64,000 nucleotides of DNA from Nocardioides acrostichi (GTDB lineage: Bacteria; Actinomycetota; Actinomycetes; Propionibacteriales; Nocardioidaceae): positions 1 to 64,000 of the forward strand of contig NZ_JADIVZ010000007.1 of the NCBI RefSeq assembly GCF_015319165.1, read 5' to 3'. The notes under the pieces are model-generated. The model was not told the DNA's origin. It did not search any database and saw only the letters and a program-made list of their open reading frames with translations. Positions 1 to 7,772 of this stretch are shown here, piece after piece; position 1 is the stretch's first letter, and each line of letters opens with the position of its first letter. The translations under genes were made by a program, and so were the position numbers.

Positions 1-111
1 CTGTTGCTCGACCGGTGCTGCCCGACCAGCCGGCAGGCACGGCGCTCACTGACCTTGTGCTTGCGCATCAGCATCGCCACCGCGTCCCGCCGCTTGGCCG
101 GGCTTAGAAGT
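1..111 (-). CDS. IS3-family transposase OrfB, N-terminal part (cut by window edge)
   Basis: In the -1 frame relative to orfA the minus strand reads LLSPAKRRDAVAML, then KVSERRACRLVGQHRSS. This is the standard start of IS3 OrfB: the HTH_21-like segment before the DDE integrase core. It is probably made as an OrfAB fusion through the heptamer at 110-116. The catalytic DDE residues lie outside the window, so intactness cannot be judged. Confidence 0.8.
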
Positions 112-385
112 TTCCCTTCGCGACATCCTTGAGCATCGAGATGTCCAGCGCCTGCTCGGCCACGATGCGCTTGAGCCGCGCGTTCTCCTGCTCCAGCGTC
201 TTCAGCCGGATCGCCTCGTCCTCCTTCAAAGCGCCGTACTTCGTGCGCCACCGGTAGAACGTCTGCTCGCTGACGCCCAGCTTCTTGCACACCTGCGGAA
301 TCGTCGCGCCCTGCCCCTGCAACTTCTCCGCATCCCGCAAACGCGCCACGATCTGCTCCGGGGTCAACCTCTTCGATGCAGCCAT
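104..385 (-). CDS. IS3-family transposase OrfA (HTH_Tnp_1)
   Basis: A 93-residue protein with the classic IS3 OrfA layout. An N-terminal helix-turn-helix (about residues 5-50) contains VCKKLGVSEQTFYRWRTKYG, and a leucine-zipper-like segment follows (LKTLEQENARLKRIVAEQAL, about 62-81) ending in LDISMLKDV. OrfA binds the element's terminal inverted repeats and multimerises through the coiled coil; fused to OrfB by frameshifting it makes the active transposase. Length is normal for the family (86-100 aa). It appears intact. Confidence 0.9.
   Translation of the reverse strand: MAASKRLTPEQIVARLRDAEKLQGQGATIPQVCKKLGVSEQTFYRWRTKYGALKEDEAIRLKTLEQENARLKRIVAEQALDISMLKDVAKGNF
110..116 (-). other. Programmed -1 frameshift heptamer G_GGA_AAC
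   Basis: Read on the minus strand in the orfA frame, the codons AAG GGA AAC TTC TAA contain G GGA AAC, an X XXY YYZ slippery heptamer. It ends six bases before the end of the orfA stop codon. A slip of -1 moves reading exactly into the orfB frame (CTT CTA AGC, giving LLSPAK). The geometry matches known IS3-family frameshift windows. Confidence 0.75.
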
Positions 386-460
386 CAGGAACTCACACCG
401 GTCCTCTCACTTGTGGATGGATTCTGCCAAGAACTGGACCGAAAAACGGGGGGCCGGACA

Positions 461-746
461 GACCGATGAATCGCCACTACTTCAACACCTATCTGTGGCG
501 TCCTGCGTTGGAGGGAGCCGGTGTCCCCGATCTCCGGCAGAATGGGTGCCACGCGCTGCGCCACTTCTTCGCCAGCACGGCCCTACATGGGGGCGAGACC
601 ATCAAGGCGGTCAGCGAGTATCCGGTCATACCGACCCGGGCTTCACCCTTCGGACCTACACGCATCTAATGGAGGGCAGCTCGGAGCGCAACAGGCGTGC
701 GATCGACACCGCCTTCCTCGGCGAGGACGAGGAAGGCGGCGAATGA
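461..746 (+). pseudogene. Tyrosine recombinase (phage integrase) C-terminal remnant
   Basis: The first frame reads MNRHYFNTYLW, then GCHALRHFFAS (the conserved R..HxLRH-type box of tyrosine recombinases) and VSEY. At about 625-630 the frame breaks, and the next frame continues GHTDPGFTLRTYTHLM, the normal G-H motif plus the catalytic tyrosine segment, and runs to the stop at 744-746. Only two bases separate TAT from GGTCAT where the family has a full codon, so a 1-bp deletion explains the break. The N-terminal half is missing and the reading ends at the IS3 terminus, so the element probably inserted into it. A dead integrase at this edge suggests an old integrated element. Confidence 0.75.
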
Positions 747-874
747 GCTGCGCTCGACGGTCGACACAACGGTCTTGCCCGAAGTGGGAGACAACCGTCG
801 TCGCGTTCCGGCCGGCGTCGGCGGCCGCGGTCCCCTTCCAGACGCGATCTGACGGTCCGATCCAATACTTACGC

Positions 875-905
875 TTGTCGTTAGCATCGCGGCACGTTAG
901 TATCG
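875..905 (+). promoter_or_regulatory. higBA promoter with repeated operator, probably leaderless
   Basis: TTGTCG (875-880) and TAGTAT (898-903) are spaced 17 bp, and the expected start point falls at or next to the GTG at 910, so the transcript is probably leaderless. Two direct copies of GTTAG[CT]ATCG lie at 880-889 and 896-905, 16 bp apart, overlapping the spacer and -10. This is the expected position for autorepression by the HigA antitoxin. Confidence 0.55.
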
Positions 906-909
906 TGTC

Positions 910-1191
910 GTGATCCGGTCCTTCAAGAACACGGACACCGAGAAGGTCTGGAACCGCGAACATGTCCGAGCCCTCGGACCCGAACTGCAACGGGCAGCGC
1001 AGAAGAAGCTCCGGCTCCTCAACGCAGCCTCAGAACTGAACAGCCTGCGAGTGCCTCCCGGCAATCGCCTGGAGAAGCTGGTCGGCGACCGTGCCGGCCA
1101 ACACTCCATCCGCATCAACGATCAATACCGGATCTGCTTCGTCTGGACCGATACCGGCCCGACCGACGTCGAGATCACTGACTACCACTGA
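910..1191 (+). CDS. higB: HigB-type toxin (RelE/ParE superfamily mRNA interferase)
   Basis: A 93-residue protein starting at GTG. Segments such as MIRSFKNTDTEKVW near the start, LNAASELNSLRVPPGNRLEKL in the middle and the C-terminal SIRINDQYRICFVW strand are characteristic of HigB/PF05015 toxins, which cleave mRNA on the ribosome. It is followed directly by the antitoxin gene, in the toxin-first order typical of hig loci. The start is set by the adjacent promoter (-10 at 898-903), which makes the message nearly leaderless. It appears intact. Confidence 0.9.
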   Translation: MIRSFKNTDTEKVWNREHVRALGPELQRAAQKKLRLLNAASELNSLRVPPGNRLEKLVGDRAGQHSIRINDQYRICFVWTDTGPTDVEITDYH

Positions 1192-1212
1192 ATGCCACGA
1201 GAGGAGACGAGC

Positions 1213-1518
1213 ATGGCCACCACGACGAAGGCGCACGACCCGATCACCCCGGGCGAGATCCTGCTGACCGAGTTCCTCGAGCCGCTGGGCATCAGCCAGT
1301 ACCGCCTCGCCCAGGCCACCGGTCTCCCCCAGACCCGGATCAGTCAGATCGTGCGGGGCAAGCGCGCCATCACCACCGACACCGCACTGCGCCTGTCCAA
1401 GGCACTCGGCGTCGACGACCGGTTCTGGATCAACATCCAGACCGACTACGACCTGGAGGTCGAGCGCGACCTGCGCGCCGACGACCTGGCCAAGGTCACC
1501 GCCCTGGTCGCGACCTGA
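1213..1518 (+). CDS. higA: HigA-type antitoxin (XRE helix-turn-helix)
   Basis: A 101-residue protein from the ATG at 1213, preceded by GAGGAG at 1201-1206. An earlier ATG at 1192, abutting the toxin stop, lacks a ribosome binding site and would add seven residues. The N-terminal ITPGEILLTEFLEPLGISQYR is typical of HigA. The XRE HTH spans about residues 25-65 (LAQATGLPQTRISQIVRGKR), followed by the RLSKALGV...FWINIQTDYDL signature of VapI/HigA proteins. It neutralises HigB and very likely represses the repeats at 880-905. It appears intact and is translationally linked to higB. Confidence 0.92.
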   Translation: MATTTKAHDPITPGEILLTEFLEPLGISQYRLAQATGLPQTRISQIVRGKRAITTDTALRLSKALGVDDRFWINIQTDYDLEVERDLRADDLAKVTALVAT

Positions 1519-1640
1519 ACTCGGCCACGTGCGGCCCCACGGAGGCCCCAGCAGCCGCCGGAACGCCGTTTCCGCACGTCAACATCGCGTCGAGGCAGGT
1601 TGGTCCCGGAGGGCAGCTGGGTCAGGGCGCGGACGCCGAG

Positions 1641-1838
1641 CTACCCCGCTTTGTCGGGCTGCGGCGCACTGAGGCTGCCTGCGACGTAGCTGCCGCCGAT
1701 CTGCCGAGTCATGATGTTCATCCGGTTGAAGGCGTCGGCCCGGGCAGCCTCCTTGACGTGCATGTTGAGGCAGCCGCTGCAGCCGTTGATCTGACTGGCA
1801 CGGATCTTGACGAGCTCGAGTGTTGAGGAGGCCAGCAT
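1641..1838 (-). pseudogene. AhpD/carboxymuconolactone-decarboxylase-like gene with internal deletion
   Basis: The 65-residue frame starts LELVKIRASQINGCSGCLNMH, the CxxC core of the AhpD/CMD family (cf. ..NGCxxCxxMH..). After the MHVKEA segment it jumps to AFNRMNIMTRQIGGSY, which resembles the end of CMD-type proteins (..NRxxxxTRxxxGxY..). About 60-80 residues between the two parts, and the normal N-terminus, are missing. I read it as an internally deleted relic. Such genes commonly sit next to SigJ-type sigma factors, as here. Confidence 0.5.
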
Positions 1839-2400
1839 CGAGTCGGTTGCGGTCGACGATGGAGACGATCGTGGTCATCCGGTCGCCCGCTACGGTGCAG
1901 CGCATCAGGGCGACCGGCCGACCGTTGGTGGCGTGGGCGAGGATTCCGGGTTGACCGTCGACGAGAACCCGGCGCGCGGTGATCCGCGTCCGGTCGCCGC
2001 GAGCAACGGCGCCGAGCCCATGGTGCGCTCCGGAGCGAACCCGCACGCCCTCGGCCGTGCGGATCTCCCAGACCAGGTCTGGGTCGAGGATGTCCAACAA
2101 CGCCTCGAAGTCGCTGTCGCGGGCCGCGGCGAGGAAAGCGTCGACGACCCGTCTCTGCTCGTACAGCCGGCTGGCCGGGATCGCGTCTGGTGATGCCCCA
2201 CGGACCTTGAGGCGGGCTCGGCTCGCCGACATCTTCGCCGCGTCGCTCGACTTGCCCAGGATCGGGGCGATCTCGGCGAACGGCACCGCGAGCGGGTCGT
2301 GGAGCACGAACGCCGGCCGCTCCTCGGGCTCCAGCGAGCCGAGCACGACCATCAGTGCGAGACCGAGCGAGTCCGCCATGAGCGTGCTCGGGTCCGTCAT
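1835..2400 (-). pseudogene. SigJ-like ECF sigma factor, N-terminally truncated
   Basis: From the first ATG (2400) the product begins MTDPSTLMADSLGLALMVVL and continues with LEPEERPAFVLHDPLAVPF and EIAPILGKSSDAAKMSASRA, the sigma region 4 helix-turn-helix of SigJ-group ECF sigma factors. The SnoaL-like C-terminal domain follows (AFLAAARDSDFEALLDILDP...VALMRCTVAGDRM). Sigma region 2 (-10 binding), which should precede this, is absent, so the product could not be a normal sigma factor. The frame stays open past 1835 into sequence that no longer resembles SigJ, overlapping the AhpD-like relic. Confidence 0.6.
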
Positions 2401-2445
2401 GGGTTCGACGTGCCGACTGCGCAGAGGTAACGACGAAGGAGAACC

Positions 2446-2493
2446 ATGAGCCTCGCACTGTGGATCATCGACGGCACTCGGTACGGACGCTGA
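2446..2493 (+). pseudogene. DoxX-like gene start (15-codon relic)
   Basis: A strong ribosome binding site (GAAGGAG, about 2436-2442) precedes ATG and the peptide MSLALWIIDGTRYGR. The first eight residues match the usual start of DoxX-like membrane proteins (MSxALWII...), after which the frame diverges and stops at once. DoxX-family genes often neighbour SigJ-type genes, which supports reading this as the stub of a deleted gene. It is too short for certainty. Confidence 0.3.
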
Positions 2494-2526
2494 GACGGCG
2501 GGCGTGCCGCTTGCGATGATGAGGCG

Positions 2527-3000
2527 GTGACCCCTTCCACGATCTCTCCCGGCATCGCGCTGCAGGACCGCTACTTCCCACAGTTGCCATGCTTCGGGTG
2601 CGGCCCGGCCAACGAGCAGGGCCTGCGACTGAAGAGCTACGCCGCGGACGACGGGCTCGTGGTCGCGCACTTCACGCCGTGGCCGCAGCACGACAACGGG
2701 CTCGGCTACCTCAACGGCGGCATCATCGCGACCGTGCTCGACTGCCACTCCGCCGCGGCCGTGACCCACGAGGCGCATCAGCGGGGGTGGCCGCCGTTGC
2801 CGGGGGCGGCGTTGCCCTATGTCACGGCCGGGCTCGACGTCCGTTACCTGCGTCCCGCGCCGCTCGACCAGGCGATCACGCTGGGTGCCCGCATCGTCGC
2901 GGCGAGCGAGGCCGAGATGCGGGCCGAGGTGTGGGTGGAGTGGGACGGCAAGGAGCGCAGCCGCGCCGAAGCGCTGTGGAAGCGCTGGCGCCCGCGCTGA
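2527..3000 (+). CDS. PaaI-like hotdog thioesterase
   Basis: A 157-residue protein with a GTG start. The N-terminal CFGCGPANEQGLRLKSY segment (about residues 22-38) is the hallmark of the actinobacterial PaaI/THEM4-like thioesterase group. A hotdog core follows (LGYLNGGIIATVLDCHSAAA, about 59-78, carrying the catalytic D/H region, then YVTAGLDVRYLRPAPL). It probably hydrolyses acyl-CoA or aryl-CoA thioesters. It faces the catabolic cluster tail-to-tail with the monooxygenase at 3049 and has no GTTCC-N7-GGAAC box, so membership of the regulon is doubtful. Confidence 0.85.
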   Translation: MTPSTISPGIALQDRYFPQLPCFGCGPANEQGLRLKSYAADDGLVVAHFTPWPQHDNGLGYLNGGIIATVLDCHSAAAVTHEAHQRGWPPLPGAALPYVTAGLDVRYLRPAPLDQAITLGARIVAASEAEMRAEVWVEWDGKERSRAEALWKRWRPR

Positions 3001-3048
3001 CCCACCCCGGCCCACGCCGATCCCTCAGCCGATCCTTCAACCGATCCC

Positions 3049-4233
3049 TCAGCCGACGAGCGAGGGACTCCGCAGCTCTCGCGCGTGCAACAAGAAGTCG
3101 CGGGTCTCCTGCCGCGAGGAGCAAGCGGCGCGGTAGCGACGCAGCTCGAGCTCGATCTGGTGCGGCGCCAGGCCGTCGAAGACCAGCGTCTTGGTCTCCG
3201 ACGCCACGGGGCCGGCGATCTCGGTGAAGACACGGCGACGGTCGACCGCGTACCGCTCGAGAGCCGAAGCGTCGCCCTCGCCGTGGGCCATGGCCGCCAG
3301 CACCTCGCTCGCTGCGAGCACGTCGAAGAACGCCGCCGCGGCGGCATAGCCGCTCGTCGGTGCCGTGACGTGGGCGGCGTCGCCGACGAGGATGACGCGA
3401 CCTCGGCGGAAGGAGTCGACGAAGCGCTGGTGCATGCGGCCCGACGACCACGACTCGATATGCGGCTCGGCACCCTCGGGCAAGGCGTCGGCGAAGCGCG
3501 ACCGCATGCGCTCCTCGAGCGTCGCCTCGGGCAGCCGCTCGTTCTCGGCGTAGAGGTACTGCCACAGCCCGGTGCCGTCGATCTGCGCGATGAGCGCGCC
3601 CCGGTGCGGATCGATGTGGCTCGCGGCCTGGTCGACGCCCGTCGAGGCGAAGTCGAAACGGAGGTTGACGACGACGAAGCGCTCGGGCCACGTCATCCCG
3701 GGGAAGCCCTGGCCCATCAGACGGCGCACCTGGCTGCGCAAGCCGTCGGCGCCCACGATCCATCCGCACCGATAGTCTCGGGGCCCGTCGGGGCCGTGCG
3801 CCGTCACGGTGCAACCGTCGTCGTCCTGCTCGATGCCCGTGATCGAGCTGCGCCACTCGATCCGGACGTTCGGCAGCTCCTCGACCCGGGCCAGCAGCAG
3901 GGCGACCATCCGCTCGGTCGACACGGTGAGGTTGAAGGGCCGTTCGACGTCCTCGGCCAGCGACGTCAGGTCGAAGGTCAGCGTCTCACCGGTGCGCAGC
4001 ACATGGAGCGACCACGACGTCTGCACGAGTCCCATGGCGACCATGTCGTCGAGCAGGCCGAGCTCGTGCAGACCGTCCATCATCGACCAGTCCAGCACCA
4101 GTGCCCGAGACATCGTCGGCGGCTCGTGACCCGGATCGAGGATCGTGACGTCGACGCCGGCGCGCCCCAGGGCGAGCGCCTGCACCAGACCCATGGTGCC
4201 GCCGCCGGCGATGAGCACGTTCGAGGGAGACAT
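3049..4233 (-). CDS. FAD-dependent aromatic monooxygenase (PHBH/FAD_binding_3 family), copy 1
   Basis: A 394-residue class A flavoprotein hydroxylase. The dinucleotide-binding VLIAGGGTMGL lies at the N-terminus (GxGxxG), the DG motif is VGADGLRSQVRR (about residues 163-174), and the FAD-ribityl motif is RVILVGDAAHVTAPTSGYAA (about 282-301). It probably hydroxylates an aromatic or quinoid intermediate with NAD(P)H and O2. It is a paralogue of the protein at 25086-26285, sharing GMTWPERFVV and RRRVFTEIA..V. It is the last gene of the unit headed by the thiolase. The start at 4233 is chosen because it places the nucleotide-binding strand normally; an ATG at 4251 is possible. Confidence 0.85.
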   Translation of the reverse strand: MSPSNVLIAGGGTMGLVQALALGRAGVDVTILDPGHEPPTMSRALVLDWSMMDGLHELGLLDDMVAMGLVQTSWSLHVLRTGETLTFDLTSLAEDVERPFNLTVSTERMVALLLARVEELPNVRIEWRSSITGIEQDDDGCTVTAHGPDGPRDYRCGWIVGADGLRSQVRRLMGQGFPGMTWPERFVVVNLRFDFASTGVDQAASHIDPHRGALIAQIDGTGLWQYLYAENERLPEATLEERMRSRFADALPEGAEPHIESWSSGRMHQRFVDSFRRGRVILVGDAAHVTAPTSGYAAAAAFFDVLAASEVLAAMAHGEGDASALERYAVDRRRVFTEIAGPVASETKTLVFDGLAPHQIELELRRYRAACSSRQETRDFLLHARELRSPSLVG

Positions 4234-4278
4234 CGACGACAAGCCTCGCACATCGGTGGTGTCGGCCCCCGGCCACGT

Positions 4279-5367
4279 TCACCCGCCCCAGTCCCTCACC
4301 ACCTCCTCGAGGGCACGCACCCGGGGAGTCGTGCCCTCGGCAGCGCGCCCGGGCGTACGCGAGAAGCGCGGCGCCGACGCGGCCACGACATCGGGCCCGG
4401 CCGCCACCAGGCTCCCGCGCGCGGCGACGTGCGGGTGTGTCGGCGCCTCCGCGAAGCCCAGCACCGGCGTCACGCAGGCGTCGGTGCCGTCGAAGACCCC
4501 GGTCCAGTGGTCCCGGTCGCGTGCACCGAAGGCGGCCGAAAAGGTGGCCGCGAGCTCGGGCCACGACGACCGGTCGTGCTGATCGGGCAGGTCAGCGGCG
4601 TCGAGGCCGAGTCCGGCCACCAGGAGCGCGTAGAACTGCGGCTCGATCGCACCCACGGCCACGTGTCGACCGTCGCTGCACGCGTACGTGCGGTAGAAGG
4701 GTGCCGCGCCGTCGAGCAGGTTGGCGGCGCGACCGTCGTGCCACACGCCCATGGCGCGCAGCTCGTTGATGGGCTGGGTGAGGGCACCCACTCCGTCGAG
4801 CATCGCCGCGTCGATCACCTGCCCCGCACCGGACGCGTGCCGCTCGACCAATGCGGCCAGGATGCCCGTCACCAAGAACATCGACCCTCCCCCGTAGTCA
4901 CCCACCACGTTCAGTGGTGGCACCGGGGATCCGGCTGGCCCGATCGCGTCCAGCACACCGGTGAGTGAGATGTAGTTGATGTCGTGCCCCGCCGAGGACG
5001 CCAGCGGGCCCGTCTGCCCCCACCCCGTCATCCGGCCGTACACCAGCCCGGGGTTGTCGACGGTGAACTCTCCCGGGCCGAGGCCGAGCCGCTCGGCGAC
5101 CCCGGGTCGGAACCCCTCGATCAAGACGTCCGCCCGCGCCACGAGAGCGCGCACGCGCGCGACGTCGCCGGCGTCCTTGAGGTCGGCGAACACGACTGTG
5201 CGGCCGCGCAGGACGTGCGAGGTCATCGCGTAGTCGGACTCGGGCGTCGAGGGCCGCACGACGCGGACGACGTCGGCGCCGAGGTCCGAGAGCATCATGG
5301 CCGCGTGGGGCCCCGGGCCGATGCCCGCGAGCTCGACGACCCGGATCCCGGTCAGTGGTCCGCTCAT
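4279..5367 (-). CDS. Alpha-methylacyl-CoA racemase (CaiB/BaiF superfamily)
   Basis: A 362-residue protein beginning [20 protein letters not shown], the family signature. All three catalytic residues known from the mycobacterial racemase are found at equivalent positions: His128 in [11 protein letters not shown], Asp157 in NVVGDYGGG and Glu242 in [12 protein letters not shown]. The enzyme epimerises 2-methyl-branched acyl-CoAs so that stereospecific acyl-CoA dehydrogenases can accept them. Its place in this operon implies a 2-methyl-branched acyl intermediate in the pathway. Separated by 45 bp from the downstream monooxygenase. Confidence 0.93.
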   Translation of the reverse strand: MSGPLTGIRVVELAGIGPGPHAAMMLSDLGADVVRVVRPSTPESDYAMTSHVLRGRTVVFADLKDAGDVARVRALVARADVLIEGFRPGVAERLGLGPGEFTVDNPGLVYGRMTGWGQTGPLASSAGHDINYISLTGVLDAIGPAGSPVPPLNVVGDYGGGSMFLVTGILAALVERHASGAGQVIDAAMLDGVGALTQPINELRAMGVWHDGRAANLLDGAAPFYRTYACSDGRHVAVGAIEPQFYALLVAGLGLDAADLPDQHDRSSWPELAATFSAAFGARDRDHWTGVFDGTDACVTPVLGFAEAPTHPHVAARGSLVAAGPDVVAASAPRFSRTPGRAAEGTTPRVRALEEVVRDWGG

Positions 5368-5457
5368 GGGGTGCCTTTCGTGAAGAGGTGTCTCGGCGCC
5401 GGCCGGCGAGGTCGCACGAGTCGTCGACCCGCGCGACGTCCGTGACGGCGATCGCCG

Positions 5458-6516
5458 TCAGGCCGATCGTCCGGCGCGGAGTCGGCGTGATCGTTCGAGG
5501 TCGTCTCGCGCCCCCTGCAGCAGGGACACGACCATCTCGCCGAGACCGTCGAACCCCTCGCCGCGGGTCTGACCGGTGCGGTGGCGGACGTGCATCTGCT
5601 CGAGGATGACGGCGAGCTTGAACTGTGAGAAGACGAGGTACCAGTCGAGGTCGTCGACCCGCAGACCTCGCCGTGCCACGTACCGTTCGACGACCTGCTC
5701 ACGGGTGGGGAAGCCTTCGAAGGCCGTCAGGCCGCCGGTGATCGGGTTGAAGGGCCTGCCTTCCTCGTCCCAGAACATCAGGAGCATGCCGAGGTCGGCG
5801 AGCGGATCGCCGAGCGTCGCCATCTCCCAGTCGAGCACGGCCATGACCAGCGTCGGGTCGCCCTGGCCCACCATGACGTTGTCGAGGCGGTAGTCGCCGT
5901 GCACGACCGACGCGTCGCTGCGGGCCGGCATCGCGGCACGCAGCGCCTCGACGATCGGTTCGACGTGCTCGAGCTCGCGATCCGCGATGACCCCGTACTG
6001 CCGGTGCCAGCGGTCGACCTGGCGCCGCAGGTAGCCGTCGGGACGCCCCAGATCGGCGAGACCGGCGGCGACGTAGTCGGCGTCGTGCAGGTCGGCCAGT
6101 GTGTCGACGAGGGAGTCGCCCAGCCCCGCGCGCTCGGCGGGGGTGAGCCCCCGGACCTGGTCGGGCGTGCGCAACACGCGCCCCTCGACCTCGTCCATCA
6201 GGTAGAAGTCGACGCCGAGGACAGACGCGTCGCGGCACAAGGTGACGACTCGTGGGACCGGTACCGGCGTCGAGGCGAGTCCCGCCATCGCCCGGTACTC
6301 GCGCGCGACGTCGTGAGCCCCCTGCAGCACCTCGCCGAGGGGCGGACGGCGCAGCACCCAGCGGCTGACGCCGTCGGAGACGAGGTAGGTCAGGTTGGAG
6401 CGACCACCACTGACGAGGCTCGCGGTGAGGGAGCCCTGGACCGGCACGCCCTCCCGGTGCAGGTACCGCGTCAGTGCCGCGAGGTCGAGGCCGTCCGGCG
6501 ATGTGGCGCTCGTCAT
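5458..6516 (-). CDS. APH-like phosphotransferase associated with acyl-CoA dehydrogenase
   Basis: A 352-residue member of the APH/choline-kinase fold, of the subgroup related to the N-terminal domain of ACAD10/ACAD11. Visible parts are LVSGGRSNLTYLVSDG (nucleotide loop), VVHGDYRLDNVMV (Brenner-like HGDxxxxN catalytic loop, about residues 189-201) and VLDWEMATLGDPLADLG (DxE metal motif). In ACAD10/11 systems this domain phosphorylates 4-hydroxyacyl-CoAs, followed by elimination to the enoyl-CoA; that role is plausible here but inferred. Its ATG overlaps the dehydrogenase stop by 4 bp, implying translational coupling. A paralogue lies at 11216-12274. Confidence 0.85.
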   Translation of the reverse strand: MTSATSPDGLDLAALTRYLHREGVPVQGSLTASLVSGGRSNLTYLVSDGVSRWVLRRPPLGEVLQGAHDVAREYRAMAGLASTPVPVPRVVTLCRDASVLGVDFYLMDEVEGRVLRTPDQVRGLTPAERAGLGDSLVDTLADLHDADYVAAGLADLGRPDGYLRRQVDRWHRQYGVIADRELEHVEPIVEALRAAMPARSDASVVHGDYRLDNVMVGQGDPTLVMAVLDWEMATLGDPLADLGMLLMFWDEEGRPFNPITGGLTAFEGFPTREQVVERYVARRGLRVDDLDWYLVFSQFKLAVILEQMHVRHRTGQTRGEGFDGLGEMVVSLLQGARDDLERSRRLRAGRSA

Positions 6517-7772
6517 GGTCGCGCCTGCGTGGGGGCGGACAGGTCGAAGAGGGGCGCCCGGCGCAGCTCCTCGCGTGCGATCGAGCGCAGGTGCACCTCG
6601 TCGGGCCCGTCGAAGATGCGCATGGCGCGGTGCCAGCCCCACATCGCGGCCAGGGGGACGTCGTCCGAGACGCCGGCTCCGCCGTGCACCTGGATCGCCC
6701 GGTCGATCACCTGCATCGCGACCCTCGGCACCGCGACCTTGGCGAGCGCCACCTGATGGCTGGCCGCCTTGTTGCCGTGCAGGTCGATGATGCGCGCGGT
6801 CTGCTGGCACAACAACCGCGCCTGATCGATGGCCAGCCGGGACTCCGCGATGTCGCTCTGGACCAGACCCTGCTCGGCGAGGGGCCTGCCGAAGGCGACG
6901 CGGGATCCCGCCCGCTCGACCATCATCGACAACGCGCGCTCGGCAGCACCCAGGGCACGCATGCAGTGGTGGATGCGGCCGGGCCCGAGGCGAGCCTGGG
7001 CCATCGCGAAGCCGCCGCCCTCCTCGCCCAGCAGATGGGACGCGGGCACGCGCACGTCGTCGAACAGCACCTCACAGTGGCCGTGCTGGTCGTGCCGGCC
7101 GAACACCGGGACATCCCTCACGATGCTCACCCCGGGGGTGGTCGTCGGCACGAGCACCATCGACTGCTGCCGCTGGCGTGCGGCCTCGGGATCGGTCTTG
7201 CCCATGACCACGAGCAGGGCGCATCGCGGATCGGCGGCACCGCTCGTCCACCACTTGCGTCCGTTGATGACGTAATCGGTGCCGTCACGGACGATGCGGG
7301 TCTCGATGTTGGTCGCATCGCTGCTGGCGACGGCCGGCTCGGTCATCGCGAAGGCTGAGCGGATCGTCCCGTCCAGCAGCGGCTGGAGCCATCGCGACCG
7401 CTGGCCGTCGGTGCCGAAGAGGTGCAGCAGCTCCATGTTGCCGGTGTCCGGCGCCTGGCCGTTGATGGCCTCCGGCGCCAGATCGTGGCTCCACCCCGTG
7501 ACCTCGGCCAGCATCGCGTAGTCGAGCTGCCCGATGCCGGAGATGGCCGGCAGGAACAGGTTCCACAGTCCGCGGCGGCGAGCCTCGGTCTTGAGCTGCT
7601 CCACCACGGGCGGCAGGGTGTGGTCCGCCACGCCCTGCGCCGCACGATAGGCGTGGTAGGAGGCCTCGGCCGGGAACACCCGTTCCTGCATGAACTCGAC
7701 CAGCGAGTCGCGCAGCTCGAGGGCGCGGGCGGACGGTCTCAGGTCGAGACGGTCGACGTCCGGGCCGATCAC
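6513..7772 (-). CDS. Acyl-CoA dehydrogenase (ACAD10/11-like)
   Basis: A 419-residue protein from GTG 7772, which overlaps the hydratase stop as GTGA. It has the N-terminal helical domain, then FAMTEPAVASSDATNI and YVINGRKWWTSGA (FAD/substrate region, about residues 155-195), and the C-terminal domain with AIQVHGGAGVSDDVPLA and IFDGPDEVH. The last motif is typical of the ACAD10/11 group. It oxidises an acyl-CoA to 2,3-enoyl-CoA and passes electrons to ETF. The adjacent kinase-like gene supports a role with 4-hydroxyacyl-CoA substrates; the real substrate is unknown. Confidence 0.92.
   Translation of the reverse strand: MIGPDVDRLDLRPSARALELRDSLVEFMQERVFPAEASYHAYRAAQGVADHTLPPVVEQLKTEARRRGLWNLFLPAISGIGQLDYAMLAEVTGWSHDLAPEAINGQAPDTGNMELLHLFGTDGQRSRWLQPLLDGTIRSAFAMTEPAVASSDATNIETRIVRDGTDYVINGRKWWTSGAADPRCALLVVMGKTDPEAARQRQQSMVLVPTTTPGVSIVRDVPVFGRHDQHGHCEVLFDDVRVPASHLLGEEGGGFAMAQARLGPGRIHHCMRALGAAERALSMMVERAGSRVAFGRPLAEQGLVQSDIAESRLAIDQARLLCQQTARIIDLHGNKAASHQVALAKVAVPRVAMQVIDRAIQVHGGAGVSDDVPLAAMWGWHRAMRIFDGPDEVHLRSIAREELRRAPLFDLSAPTQARP

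Larger units (their letters stand above)
1..460 (-). mobile_element. IS3-family insertion sequence, one end (continues past window edge)
   Basis: The stretch carries an IS3-type orfA, the start of orfB in the -1 frame and a frameshift signal. The outer end is placed at about 460 because the minus-strand reading from there begins TGTCCGGCCCCCC, a TG-start G/C-rich terminus like IS3 inverted repeats, and because recombinase-like coding sequence begins directly after it. The other end and the target duplication lie outside the window, so this boundary is inferred. Confidence 0.7.

Noticed and set aside
1579..3015. Long minus-strand frame seeming to join a SigJ-like protein to more sequence on both sides
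   Set aside because: Beyond 2400 it is antisense to the thioesterase gene, and below about 1835 it no longer resembles SigJ, so it was reduced to the relic.
3085..4968. Open frame of over 600 codons on the plus strand
   Set aside because: It is antisense to the monooxygenase and racemase genes. Very high GC at third positions leaves antisense frames open; the product is low-complexity and matches no family.
5368..5457. Search for a regulon palindrome before the racemase gene
   Set aside because: None present; the 90-bp gap is best read as internal to the thiolase-headed unit.
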